A stretch of DNA of 13,471 nucleotides, taken from positions 1 through 13,471 of the forward strand of contig DAOTVW010000034.1 in assembly GCA_034436035.1 (NCBI GenBank), in the 5' to 3' direction. Below are positions 7,130 to 13,471 of this stretch, piece after piece. Every line of letters starts with the position of its first letter. Position 1 is the stretch's first letter. Both the position numbers and the translations under genes were made by a program. Source of the DNA: UBA4823 sp034436035. GTDB lineage: Bacteria; Chloroflexota; Anaerolineae; Anaerolineales; UBA4823. The notes under the pieces are model-generated. The model saw nothing but the letters and a program-made list of their open reading frames with translations, did not search any database and was not told the origin of the DNA.

Positions 7130-9185
7130 TTCCCTGCCCCCCATTTTCCATGGGCACATCAGAAAGTTTAGTAGATACTATTTCTTTAATAAGCTCATCA
7201 CCACAATGTCGCTGGTAAACTTTCCTCGCAAATTTCTGTGCGGTTGCTCTATAGTGTTCATAATGATCAACCATTTCACGCACACAATCTGAAATCTCAT
7301 CAGGATGATTATAAATCAGTCCAACCACTGATAAAGGACATTTTTGGGAAAATGCATCAGATCGCAAGAACGCTATCTGAACATTAGATATAATTGTTGT
7401 TAAATTAGAAAAAGCATTCCAAAAGCCTAACCAAATCACAACAATGTCTCTTTCAAGTGGCACAAGTGTAGAGGCAAAATTTTCCTTAACTCCATGACTT
7501 AGTATAACTGCATTAGCTCGCTTACGGTTGTTATTTTTATCCAGCTGATCTACGAAAACCTCAACAAAAGCGTTAGATGTAAGGATTTTAAAAAACACGA
7601 GAAGGTGTGTTGCCCCCTTTGGCACAGCAAGCCAGCAGAATGCTTTCGCATCTGCACCCCCAAAGGTCAGTTCGCCATTCGACATAGGGTTAAGTTCGGG
7701 CTGACCATGCCTTCGCCAGCGTAGTTCGTCCCCTCGGCGGAACTTCAGAATTTCCATTTTTTGCATAAGCGATACATGATACCGATAGATCTCATCTGCG
7801 AGTTGCCTCGCCATCCATGTCCCGGCCGGCACAATCACTGGAACGCCTAAAGCCAGCGATTCAATGAATATACCAGAACTCCTTGCGTAGTAGTTATCGC
7901 GGTCATACAGTAGGAGATTAATATCACCAGATGACAGCAGCTTCCAGTATTCTTCAGAAGATAACGGCTCCTTTATGAGTATTACCTTGTCTTTAGGATA
8001 ACACTCCAACTGACTACGGGCGATGATAGCTTCGGGTTCCCCCTCAGGAGTATTATAGTTTGATTGAAAGACGAAGACCACTTTTCCTGTCTCCACATAG
8101 TCAGCCCACAAATCTTGGACGATTCGCGGTAGATGATGATAGCCCTTTTCCGCACGGGCATCCCCAACATAGATGACCCGAAGCGGTCGTCTACCGGACT
8201 GTAAGCATTCTAGCGGTGGATGCGTATGTGGGATAGGCAAAGTTCTAAACCGTTTGACTCCCAGCAAACGATTATACTGGGCTGTTAGTTCCTCAGTATC
8301 TGTGTAAAAGTAAACCTTGTGCACAGGCAAATTCTCAAGAAATTGAAGGAATGCATTCCGAATTGGTCTCAAAGCCTCATCCTGTGCAGCGTAATCTGGC
8401 TCCCGGCCGCTGTAAAGATTCCTGCGGAACAATAAATGCCAGGTTGCCTGGGTTGAGCCCGGTTCTTTCTTTAAATAGTGAAGTAAGCCAAGCATCTCAA
8501 CATGTGATAAAGTCGGAATGAAGACAATGTCTCCATTCTCCAAGCGAACTTGCCGAAAGAGACGCCGTGTATCCTTACCAAATTGCCGCATCTTGAGATA
8601 ATCTGCAAGCCAGCGCCTCATCCAATCAGGAGACCTAAATAGTAGAACCATTGGACTGAAGATGACTCTTATGAAAGCCTTTAAGCTGCCAAACACGCGT
8701 CTCAAATAATCATGGAAAGGGAAAATACTGCAGAGAAAGGCCAGGAATGAATAGATAATGCGGTACCCATACCACGCCAACGCATAAAACACTACAGCAA
8801 ACGGAATCTTCGGGGTTTGCCGACGAAGGTATTCACCCATCTGATTGCGAATAGACATAAAGAATCCTACGTTTGAGAAGATCAATTTAATCATCAGAGA
8901 AAAAAGACTTCCCTGAATTGTGGAAGAAAATTTCTTATACAAGCGATACCATAGCGGTTCAGCTAACCGAAACCAGAAGCCATACTTGTAAACTGGGTAA
9001 ATCCTCCAAGGCGATTGATCGTTTGCTTTAAACCGACGATTCGTAGCAAGAATAGGAGTATAGCCTGCCTTCTCGGCAGCTCGAAGTACATGCATTGCAT
9101 ATTCATAATGATGACCACCAACATCTATAATGGAATTATCAATGAGTATGAATTTTTTCCCCGTTACTTTCGACGTTGCAACCAT
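7095..9185 (-). CDS. Large GT-B glycosyltransferase with a hydrophobic insertion and an extra beta-rich domain
   Basis: A 696-residue protein, nearly twice a usual GT4 enzyme. The first strand and loop are KFILIDNSIIDVGGHHYEY (about 11-29), a pattern I associate with glycosyltransferases of polysaccharide clusters. Residues about 80-185 are rich in hydrophobic and aromatic residues with interspersed Arg/Lys and may be membrane-embedded or peripheral. The acceptor domain resumes near 218 (NGDIVFIPTL). The donor domain starts near 335 (LRVIYVGDARAEKGYHHLP), with the family signature SSGIFIESLALGVPVIVP at 436-453. About 475-615 forms a predicted beta-rich segment (AFCWLAVPKGATHLLVFF, then alternating strands). 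The canonical C-terminal GT helix returns only at about 622-668. I chose the ATG at 9183-9185, with GGGAGG 9 bases upstream, over a TTG ten codons earlier. It overlaps the methyltransferase end by 22 bases. Donor and acceptor are unknown. Confidence 0.8.
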   Translation of the reverse strand: MVATSKVTGKKFILIDNSIIDVGGHHYEYAMHVLRAAEKAGYTPILATNRRFKANDQSPWRIYPVYKYGFWFRLAEPLWYRLYKKFSSTIQGSLFSLMIKLIFSNVGFFMSIRNQMGEYLRRQTPKIPFAVVFYALAWYGYRIIYSFLAFLCSIFPFHDYLRRVFGSLKAFIRVIFSPMVLLFRSPDWMRRWLADYLKMRQFGKDTRRLFRQVRLENGDIVFIPTLSHVEMLGLLHYLKKEPGSTQATWHLLFRRNLYSGREPDYAAQDEALRPIRNAFLQFLENLPVHKVYFYTDTEELTAQYNRLLGVKRFRTLPIPHTHPPLECLQSGRRPLRVIYVGDARAEKGYHHLPRIVQDLWADYVETGKVVFVFQSNYNTPEGEPEAIIARSQLECYPKDKVILIKEPLSSEEYWKLLSSGDINLLLYDRDNYYARSSGIFIESLALGVPVIVPAGTWMARQLADEIYRYHVSLMQKMEILKFRRGDELRWRRHGQPELNPMSNGELTFGGADAKAFCWLAVPKGATHLLVFFKILTSNAFVEVFVDQLDKNNNRKRANAVILSHGVKENFASTLVPLERDIVVIWLGFWNAFSNLTTIISNVQIAFLRSDAFSQKCPLSVVGLIYNHPDEISDCVREMVDHYEHYRATAQKFARKVYQRHCGDELIKEIVSTKLSDVPMENGGQGNESKGSHRWGI

Positions 9186-9194
9186 AGGCTTCCG

Positions 9195-9200
9195 CCTCCC
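9195..9200 (-). promoter_or_regulatory. Ribosome binding site that fixes the large glycosyltransferase start
   Basis: GGGAGG on the minus strand lies 9 bases before the ATG at 9183-9185, within the last codons of the methyltransferase. It argues against the earlier in-frame TTG at 9215 and implies re-initiation after the methyltransferase is translated. Confidence 0.7.
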
Positions 9201-9674
9201 ACCGATGGAGCCCAAGGAAAGGTCCGGCGAAGATGGCTGAGATACTCACGACTTAGATAATAATGGGCCAGTAAAACTTCGAAAGTATCATTGAAAAGCA
9301 AGAATGCCAGCACTAAATACTGTTCATTCCAAAAGAGCTTCCTCTCCTTTATCCAAGATTCTGGGTACTCCCAAGGGAGAAAAATATCATGAAAGTGGAT
9401 GAGCACACCGGGTTTGAGGCGAGGAAGAACCTCCAACACAATATAATTGACGTCTGACCCGATCTTACAAACGTGAGTGCCGTCAACAAACAAGATGTCG
9501 TTTGGTTCTAAAGCCTCAAACTCACTAAGGGTATTTGCTTGCTGTACAGGTTGCGGTATCACCTCCAAAATGGGAATATACTGCTGCAATAATTCTGATG
9601 GATATGGATCAATGCATTTTACTATAGTAAATCCATTCCTTAAAGCCGCTTTAACCGCCACCATAGTTGAATAT

Positions 9675-9680
9675 CCCCCC
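9675..9680 (-). other. Six-G run at the methyltransferase frameshift
   Basis: On the minus strand the coding sequence reads GAA GTT, then six G, then ATATTCAACTATGG. The upstream frame reads GTT GGG GGG ATA TTC. The downstream frame reads GGA TAT TCA ACT, which restores the SAM motif. A run of eight G would give EVGGGYST and a run of five would give EVGGYST. A -2 or +1 shift at this site would have the same effect. Confidence 0.85.
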
Positions 9681-10410
9681 AACTTCAATAATCACTCTTG
9701 GCTTAAACTCTCGAATCATCGAATAATAGACAATGGCATCTCCTGGGCTAAAAGCAGGATTTTCCCAACAATACTCCGAAGAAGAACGGTGGGGAGTGTC
9801 GGACATTTCTTGAGCCCATTTTGCTATCCTATCTAGCAGTTTGAGCTGAGCTTGAGCATTGAGCTGAAAAGATGATGTTCTATCAAAACGATGCTGCCAA
9901 ATCGCGGTTGGCAACTCTTGGGTATTGGGAATAGGACTATAAAAGTGAACAGGAAGGACGTGGACACCACATTCTTCTGCTTTTTCAAAAAAGTGTAGCT
10001 TGGTTGTTTCGTCTTTAAAAGCATTGCGAGCCACGATTATTTGTAACAATGTTAACAAGTGAATAAGCTGTTCTCCTTTTATGTATTTCCCCAAACTTTC
10101 TGCAAACTGATCATAAGAGGAAGCCAGCCATTTATGAAATTCTTGCCATGCAACTGATGTTGAGGGAGTATCGGATAAAAGCTCTTTTGAAAAAAGATCA
10201 AGCAAGCCAAAAGTACTCTTCTCACCTTTGATAGCAATTATTTCATCCATTAGACTTTTAACCTGTTTTTGTAATAAATCTATCTGCAAAGAATGTTCAA
10301 AAAGACGTGATTCATGGGACAATAACATGGGGATAGCCCGCCTGATTATGGGCCATTTATAGACTATGGTTTTTATCATTTTTCTTATGCCTCTGTAAAT
10401 CCCCATCATT

Positions 10411-10420
10411 ATCTCCTCCT
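10411..10420 (-). promoter_or_regulatory. Ribosome binding site of the methyltransferase gene
   Basis: The minus strand reads AGGAGGAGAT directly before the tandem ATG ATG at 10409 and 10406. The TAG stop of the upstream SDR (10419-10421) lies within this site, so termination of one gene and initiation of the next are physically close. This favours translational coupling. Confidence 0.7.
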
Positions 10421-11357
10421 ATGCATTCGTATATCTTAAAGCTCGTAATATTGTGTAGCCCTTGATAAGTTCCTTAATGCCCATCTCCAGAGAGTAAATC
10501 GGCTTAAAACCTGTGCGTTCAATTTTTTCGTTGGATACAATATAATCCCGTTTATCTGGGTCCTCTCCAATAGGTGCCTCAATGTAAACGAAATCTGGCA
10601 ATTGCTCCTTGATCTTTGCGCACAATTCCAACTTTGACAAATTGGCATCGCTCAAGCCCACATTGTATGTTTCATCCTTCATCCCCTCAAAATTCTCAAT
10701 AGCGTGCATAAAGGCTCGGGCAACATCCCGAACGTGTATGAAATTTCTCCGAAAATGTCCCTCAAATACCACTAAATACCGATCTCTTACCGCACGATAG
10801 ACAAAATCATTGACCAAAAGGTCCAAGCGCATTCGCGGTGACATGCCGAAGGCAGTTGCCAAACGCAAAGATATGGCATTCCCAGCATCAAGAATGGCTT
10901 TCTCTGCCTCAACTTTCGTCTTCCCATAAAGCGAGATCGGCCGTAAAGGTGTCTCCTCGGTACAGAATTTATCCTTTTCACCTATCCCATAACCACTGTT
11001 CGTGCAAGGGTAGATAATGCGCTGCTCCTTGGAGCGCAACGACAGCAATAGCTTGATAGCTTCCAAGTTAGTTGAGACAGCAGCCGTCTTGTCCGCCTCA
11101 CAGGCAGGTGCGCCCACGATAGCCGCCAGGGGCAATATGTAATCGACATCCCTGAGAGCCTTCTTCAAGGTTGCCTCATCCCGGCAGTCACCACGAATGA
11201 CCGAAAAATGAGGATTAGCGCAACAGTCCAACAGGCTGTTTTGGTTATACATAAAGTTGTCAAGAACTGTAACCTCATACCCTCGTTCTAAGAGCATAGG
11301 AACCAAGATTGAGCCAATATAACCTGCCCCACCAGTCACAAGGATTTTGATAGCCAC
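10419..11357 (-). CDS. NAD-dependent sugar-nucleotide dehydrogenase/epimerase, probably GDP-heptose C4-dehydrogenase (Cj1427-like)
   Basis: A 312-residue extended SDR. The NAD-binding loop GGAGYIG is at 9-15 and VLDNF at 31-35, with Asp after the second strand suggesting NAD rather than NADP. LAAIVGAP is at 78-84, CTNSGYG at 118-124 in the catalytic Ser/Thr region, YGKTK at 144-148 (Tyr/Lys), FGMSPRMRLD at 170-179, RRNFIHVRD at 203-211 and GEDPDKRDY at 264-272. From memory, the TNSGYGIGEKD and SPRMRLDLLVNDF segments are close to Campylobacter jejuni Cj1427, the NAD-dependent dehydrogenase that oxidises C4 of GDP-D-glycero-alpha-D-manno-heptose. A complete GDP-heptose module lies in the same cluster, which makes this reading attractive. 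A UDP-glucose 4-epimerase-like role is the main alternative. Translation starts at a GTG (11355-11357), chosen because GGGAGG lies 6 bases upstream. It follows the pyruvyl transferase stop by 3 bases. Confidence 0.85.
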   Translation of the reverse strand: MAIKILVTGGAGYIGSILVPMLLERGYEVTVLDNFMYNQNSLLDCCANPHFSVIRGDCRDEATLKKALRDVDYILPLAAIVGAPACEADKTAAVSTNLEAIKLLLSLRSKEQRIIYPCTNSGYGIGEKDKFCTEETPLRPISLYGKTKVEAEKAILDAGNAISLRLATAFGMSPRMRLDLLVNDFVYRAVRDRYLVVFEGHFRRNFIHVRDVARAFMHAIENFEGMKDETYNVGLSDANLSKLELCAKIKEQLPDFVYIEAPIGEDPDKRDYIVSNEKIERTGFKPIYSLEMGIKELIKGYTILRALRYTNA

Positions 11358-11360
11358 GGC

Positions 11361-12881
11361 TCACCTCCCACGTTTGAAGTTGACGGAATTAAGCAGTTCC
11401 CTTATCTTCCAATAAGCTAATGCCAACCAAGTCGCAAGTTTCCATCGCCGTGAATTATATATCGAAGTTAATTGGGAACGCAAAGAGGCAAGGGCGTCCT
11501 CTTTTTCTTTGAGTGCGCCCTCTAAGGTTTTTATTTTATCCGAAAGTTGTGAAACCTGCTGCTGTAGCGATAAAATGATTTTATCTTTCCCTGCCAGCTC
11601 AGTGCGAAGGCTCTCAATCTCTCCCTCGCGTTTCACTAATAATTTTGTCTGCCTGGCAACCAAAGGCATTGCCAGCTCGGAAAAGCGAGAGTACGAAAAG
11701 GGCAACCAAGCTTGGCCATCCAACAGTTCCATTGCCAGCTCTGCATTTCTCATGGCTAGTATTGCCATCTCTTTTGATACTATTTCCAGATTTCTCTTTA
11801 TTTCTTCCTTCCTATAGTAACATTCTAATAATTTGGTAAGTATGTCTTGAGCATTCAAAGCCTCTAAATCTAAGCAAAATTTGCTTAGGCCAGCACTTGT
11901 CATAGCAGTCTTTACTTTTAGACTATAGGCGATAGCCACACAAGGAACGCAATTTTTAATTGACAAAACGACTGAGTGAAATCGCATGGCTAAAATCATG
12001 TCGCAGCTTCCAAACAATGAACTGATCTCACCAGGTCGGAGATGCCCTTCTAACAAATACGTTTTTGAACCGTGCTTCATTCCATCTTGAACTCGCATCA
12101 AAACCGGCCTGTCATCTGAAAAGGCCCATCCTTCCCGTTGTTGAAAGGGGATGAACAGTATGTTTGCTCCTGTCCTTTCTACAAACCCATCAAGTGCCTT
12201 TGCAACTTCAAACTCCCATGAATTGGGGTCCCCGCTGAGATCCCATACACGTGGGTTCCAATGCCGTAACTGCACACCCAATAACGGCACTGCCGCGTCT
12301 AAATTACGCCAACCAACTATCTTTTCAATAGAGAGATTTGCATTGGGTAACCTAAACGCCGGGTCCGCCGTTACTTCTACTTTTCCCACCGGGACCCCTA
12401 TAGTCCTTAAAATCTCCAATGAACCCTTGTCTCGCACCGTCGCGCGAGTAGCCGCTATGAAAGCATTCGCCACCTGTTCTTTAGCAGAAGGGCTGTAAAG
12501 AGGCTCAACCCCCACCGCGTAAATCATACATGGTTTACTGTAAGCAGCAGCAAGAAAAGGCAAACTTGCACAAAAGACATTAAAGTCTGGATGTAATGTA
12601 AGCAACCCGTCAGAACGCCAAGGTGCATATTCATTGAACACCCCCCCACCTCCTACAATGACCAAATCGCACTCTTCGATCACATCTATAATAACCTTTG
12701 TGTCACAAAGCGGAATAGTTTCAACATTATAGTCAGCTTTGGTCTTCTCCGGGGATTGGGAAGTGACAATAAAACGAAGGTCAGGTCTTAGCTTTCGTAG
12801 ATCATTAAGCATCGCCTCCAGAATGGCTTCGTCTCCAATAAGGTCATACCCATAATATCCAGCTATTAGTACACTTTTCAT
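11361..12881 (-). CDS. Polysaccharide pyruvyl transferase family protein with C-terminal coiled coil
   Basis: A 506-residue protein. Residues 1 to about 390 match the polysaccharide pyruvyl transferase (CsaB-like) family, which moves pyruvate from phosphoenolpyruvate onto a sugar as a ketal. Evidence is GYYGYDLIGDEAIL at 8-21, the glycine run VGGGGVFNEY at 76-85, YAVGVEPLYSPSAK at 121-134, TADPAF at 171-176, LGVQLRHWNP at 201-210 and the conserved MRFHS at 299-303, with its Arg/His pair. From about 413 to 470 follows a heptad-like, charged coiled coil (KREGEIESLRTELAGKDK). Then comes IYNSRRWKLATWLALAYW (474-491), an amphipathic to hydrophobic tail. Such tails occur on other glycan enzymes, in my recollection, and may mediate membrane or partner binding. 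Some family members have other activities, so the chemistry is probable rather than proven. The glycine run is encoded by seven G (12641-12647) but the frame is intact. Confidence 0.85.
   Translation of the reverse strand: MKSVLIAGYYGYDLIGDEAILEAMLNDLRKLRPDLRFIVTSQSPEKTKADYNVETIPLCDTKVIIDVIEECDLVIVGGGGVFNEYAPWRSDGLLTLHPDFNVFCASLPFLAAAYSKPCMIYAVGVEPLYSPSAKEQVANAFIAATRATVRDKGSLEILRTIGVPVGKVEVTADPAFRLPNANLSIEKIVGWRNLDAAVPLLGVQLRHWNPRVWDLSGDPNSWEFEVAKALDGFVERTGANILFIPFQQREGWAFSDDRPVLMRVQDGMKHGSKTYLLEGHLRPGEISSLFGSCDMILAMRFHSVVLSIKNCVPCVAIAYSLKVKTAMTSAGLSKFCLDLEALNAQDILTKLLECYYRKEEIKRNLEIVSKEMAILAMRNAELAMELLDGQAWLPFSYSRFSELAMPLVARQTKLLVKREGEIESLRTELAGKDKIILSLQQQVSQLSDKIKTLEGALKEKEDALASLRSQLTSIYNSRRWKLATWLALAYWKIRELLNSVNFKRGR
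11364..11369 (-). promoter_or_regulatory. Ribosome binding site supporting the GTG start of the Cj1427-like SDR
   Basis: GGGAGG followed by TGA lies 6 bases before GTG at 11355-11357. The TGA is the stop of the pyruvyl transferase gene (11361-11363), so the site sits inside the preceding coding sequence. Confidence 0.7.
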
Positions 12882-12893
12882 AATTTCACTTTT

Positions 12894-13471
12894 TTAGGAG
12901 TAGCCATAAAGATTTCTTAAGTATAAATCCACTACTTCGGTGGACTTGCCTAAGGCCTGTATTTTTCCTCCATCAAGCCAAAGCGCCTGGTGGCACCAAT
13001 TTTTCGCAGTAGGCAAATCATGGGTTACAAGTAAGATAGTTTTTCCAGACTTCTTAAACTCATCCATACGGGCCCGGCTCTTCTCCACAAAGTGTGCATC
13101 CCCTACAGCCAATACTTCATCTAGGAGAAGAACATCGGGGTCTACATTTATAGCAACAGAAAACGCAAGTCGCATGTACATCCCCGCGGAATAAGTGCGC
13201 ACCGGCGCATCAATGAAATCCTCAAGCTCCGCAAAATGGATAATCTCGTCCATCCTTTTCATAATCTCCCGCCGGGAAAGCCCCATGGCGAGCCCCCCAA
13301 TTATAATGTTTTCCCGCCCAGTAAGTTCGGGATGAAACCCCAGTCCAAGGTTCAAAAGGGCCGAGACCCTTCCGTTGACCACAATTTTTCCCGAACTCGG
13401 CCGATAGATCCCTGCAATGAGCCGAAGGAGGGTGCTCTTCCCAGCACCGTTAGGCCCAATGATCCCTAACA
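12894..13471 (-). CDS. ABC exporter ATPase for polysaccharide (Wzt/TagH/KpsT-like), N-terminus outside the window
   Basis: The visible 191 residues cover the catalytic core of an ABC ATPase and run open to the right edge, so the GTG near 13382 is not the start. Walker A is GPNGAGKST at visible residues 5-13. The SALLNLGLGFHPELTGRENI stretch is typical of the polysaccharide/teichoic-acid exporter group. The ABC signature is YSAGM at about 93-97, Walker B VLLLDEVLAVGD at about 113-124, and the H-loop LLVTHD about 30 residues later. The protein ends soon after the nucleotide-binding domain (DLYLRNLYGYS). It therefore lacks the C-terminal carbohydrate-binding domain found in Wzt proteins that read the chain end. 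It should power export of the glycan through a permease (Wzm-like) probably encoded just upstream, outside the window. The stop is 12 bases before the pyruvyl transferase start. Confidence 0.93.
   Translation of the reverse strand, partial: LGIIGPNGAGKSTLLRLIAGIYRPSSGKIVVNGRVSALLNLGLGFHPELTGRENIIIGGLAMGLSRREIMKRMDEIIHFAELEDFIDAPVRTYSAGMYMRLAFSVAINVDPDVLLLDEVLAVGDAHFVEKSRARMDEFKKSGKTILLVTHDLPTAKNWCHQALWLDGGKIQALGKSTEVVDLYLRNLYGYS

Larger units (their letters stand above)
9164..10409 (-). pseudogene. Class I SAM-dependent methyltransferase, split by a frameshift in a G6 run
   Basis: Two adjacent open frames together encode one methyltransferase. The first (9651-10409, 252 codons) has a basic start, a short coiled-coil-like region (35-60) and the motif VLPVHFYSPIPNTQELP at 151-167. 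I associate that motif with methyltransferases of glycan clusters. It reaches RVIIEVGG at 238-245 and then leaves the pattern, stopping seven codons later. The second (to 9164) starts at GGYSTMVAVKAAL, completing SAM motif I as EVG(G)GYST. It continues with CIDPYP, ILFVDGTH and LIHFHDIFLPWEYPESW, as in the Methyltransf_24-like family. Joining them at the G6 run at 9675-9680 gives about 414-415 residues. As written, the first frame alone lacks the SAM site and should be inactive. Sequencing or assembly error, real mutation, slippage and programmed shifting are all possible. AGGAGGAGAT just upstream supports the ATG at 10409. Confidence 0.85.

Noticed and set aside
9164..9688. The second methyltransferase half as an independent gene starting at TTG
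   Set aside because: It would begin in the middle of SAM motif I and has no N-terminal domain. I see no convincing ribosome site, and it continues the upstream protein exactly.
12641..12647. Run of seven G in the pyruvyl transferase as a phase-variable tract
   Set aside because: It encodes the conserved VGGGGVF motif in frame and the gene is intact. The run is short compared with known phase-variable G tracts.
13293..13382. GTG near 13382 as the start of the ABC ATPase
   Set aside because: The frame stays open upstream and encodes Walker A (GPNGAGKST), so the gene continues past the right edge.
1..13471. CRISPR arrays, insertion sequences, tRNA or rRNA genes, promoters and terminators
   Set aside because: I found no regularly spaced repeats, transposase motifs, RNA gene signatures or strong GC hairpin plus T-run. 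Gaps between genes are at most about 27 bases.

Overview
This window looks like the interior of a bacterial surface-polysaccharide (O-antigen, capsule or S-layer glycan) biosynthesis locus. All supported genes lie on the minus strand, so transcription runs from position 13471 down to 1. They are packed with gaps of 1 to 27 bases or short overlaps, several of the ATGA stop/start type. Both ends are cut: an ABC transporter ATPase lacks its N-terminus at the right edge, and a glycosyltransferase lacks its C-terminus at the left edge. I see no promoter, terminator, RNA gene, mobile element or CRISPR array, and no gene-free stretch above 30 bases. The simplest reading is one long operon whose control sites lie outside the window.

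Layout in transcription order: Wzt-like ABC exporter ATPase (12894 to the edge); polysaccharide pyruvyl transferase family protein with a C-terminal coiled coil (11361-12881); an SDR sugar-nucleotide dehydrogenase/epimerase that I recall as resembling the GDP-heptose C4-dehydrogenase Cj1427 of Campylobacter (10419-11357); a class I SAM methyltransferase broken by a frameshift in a run of six G (9164-10409); a large unusual GT-B glycosyltransferase (7095-9185); a second GT-B enzyme (6011-7129); a GDP-L-fucose-synthase-like SDR (5065-6009); a compact SDR (4246-5037); the four-gene GDP-D-glycero-alpha-D-manno-heptose module hddA, hddC, gmhA, gmhB (1360-4249); a GT2 glycosyltransferase (395-1363); and the start of a GT4 enzyme (1-390, start codon at 390).

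Together the genes suggest this route. Sedoheptulose 7-phosphate is converted by GmhA, HddA, GmhB and HddC into GDP-D-glycero-alpha-D-manno-heptose. One or more of the three SDR enzymes then probably remodel the GDP-heptose at C4 and perhaps C3/C5. Four glycosyltransferases assemble the repeat or adaptor. Methyl and pyruvyl (or related) groups decorate or cap it, and an ABC exporter moves it across the inner membrane. The final sugar and the acceptor cannot be read from sequence alone.

The organism is a bacterium with strong AGGAGG-type Shine-Dalgarno sites and a G+C content in the mid-40s by eye. The far left end is clearly richer (about 58% by hand count over 1-360) and parts of 6600-7620 are poorer (about 30-40%). 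This patchiness is usual for glycan loci assembled by exchange. I cannot assign a phylum. Most individual families are known. The parts most worth a second look are the split methyltransferase, the three-SDR set beside the heptose module, the altered active site of the fucose-synthase-like enzyme, the large glycosyltransferase with two extra regions, and the coiled-coil pyruvyl transferase next to an exporter ATPase with no cargo-binding domain.
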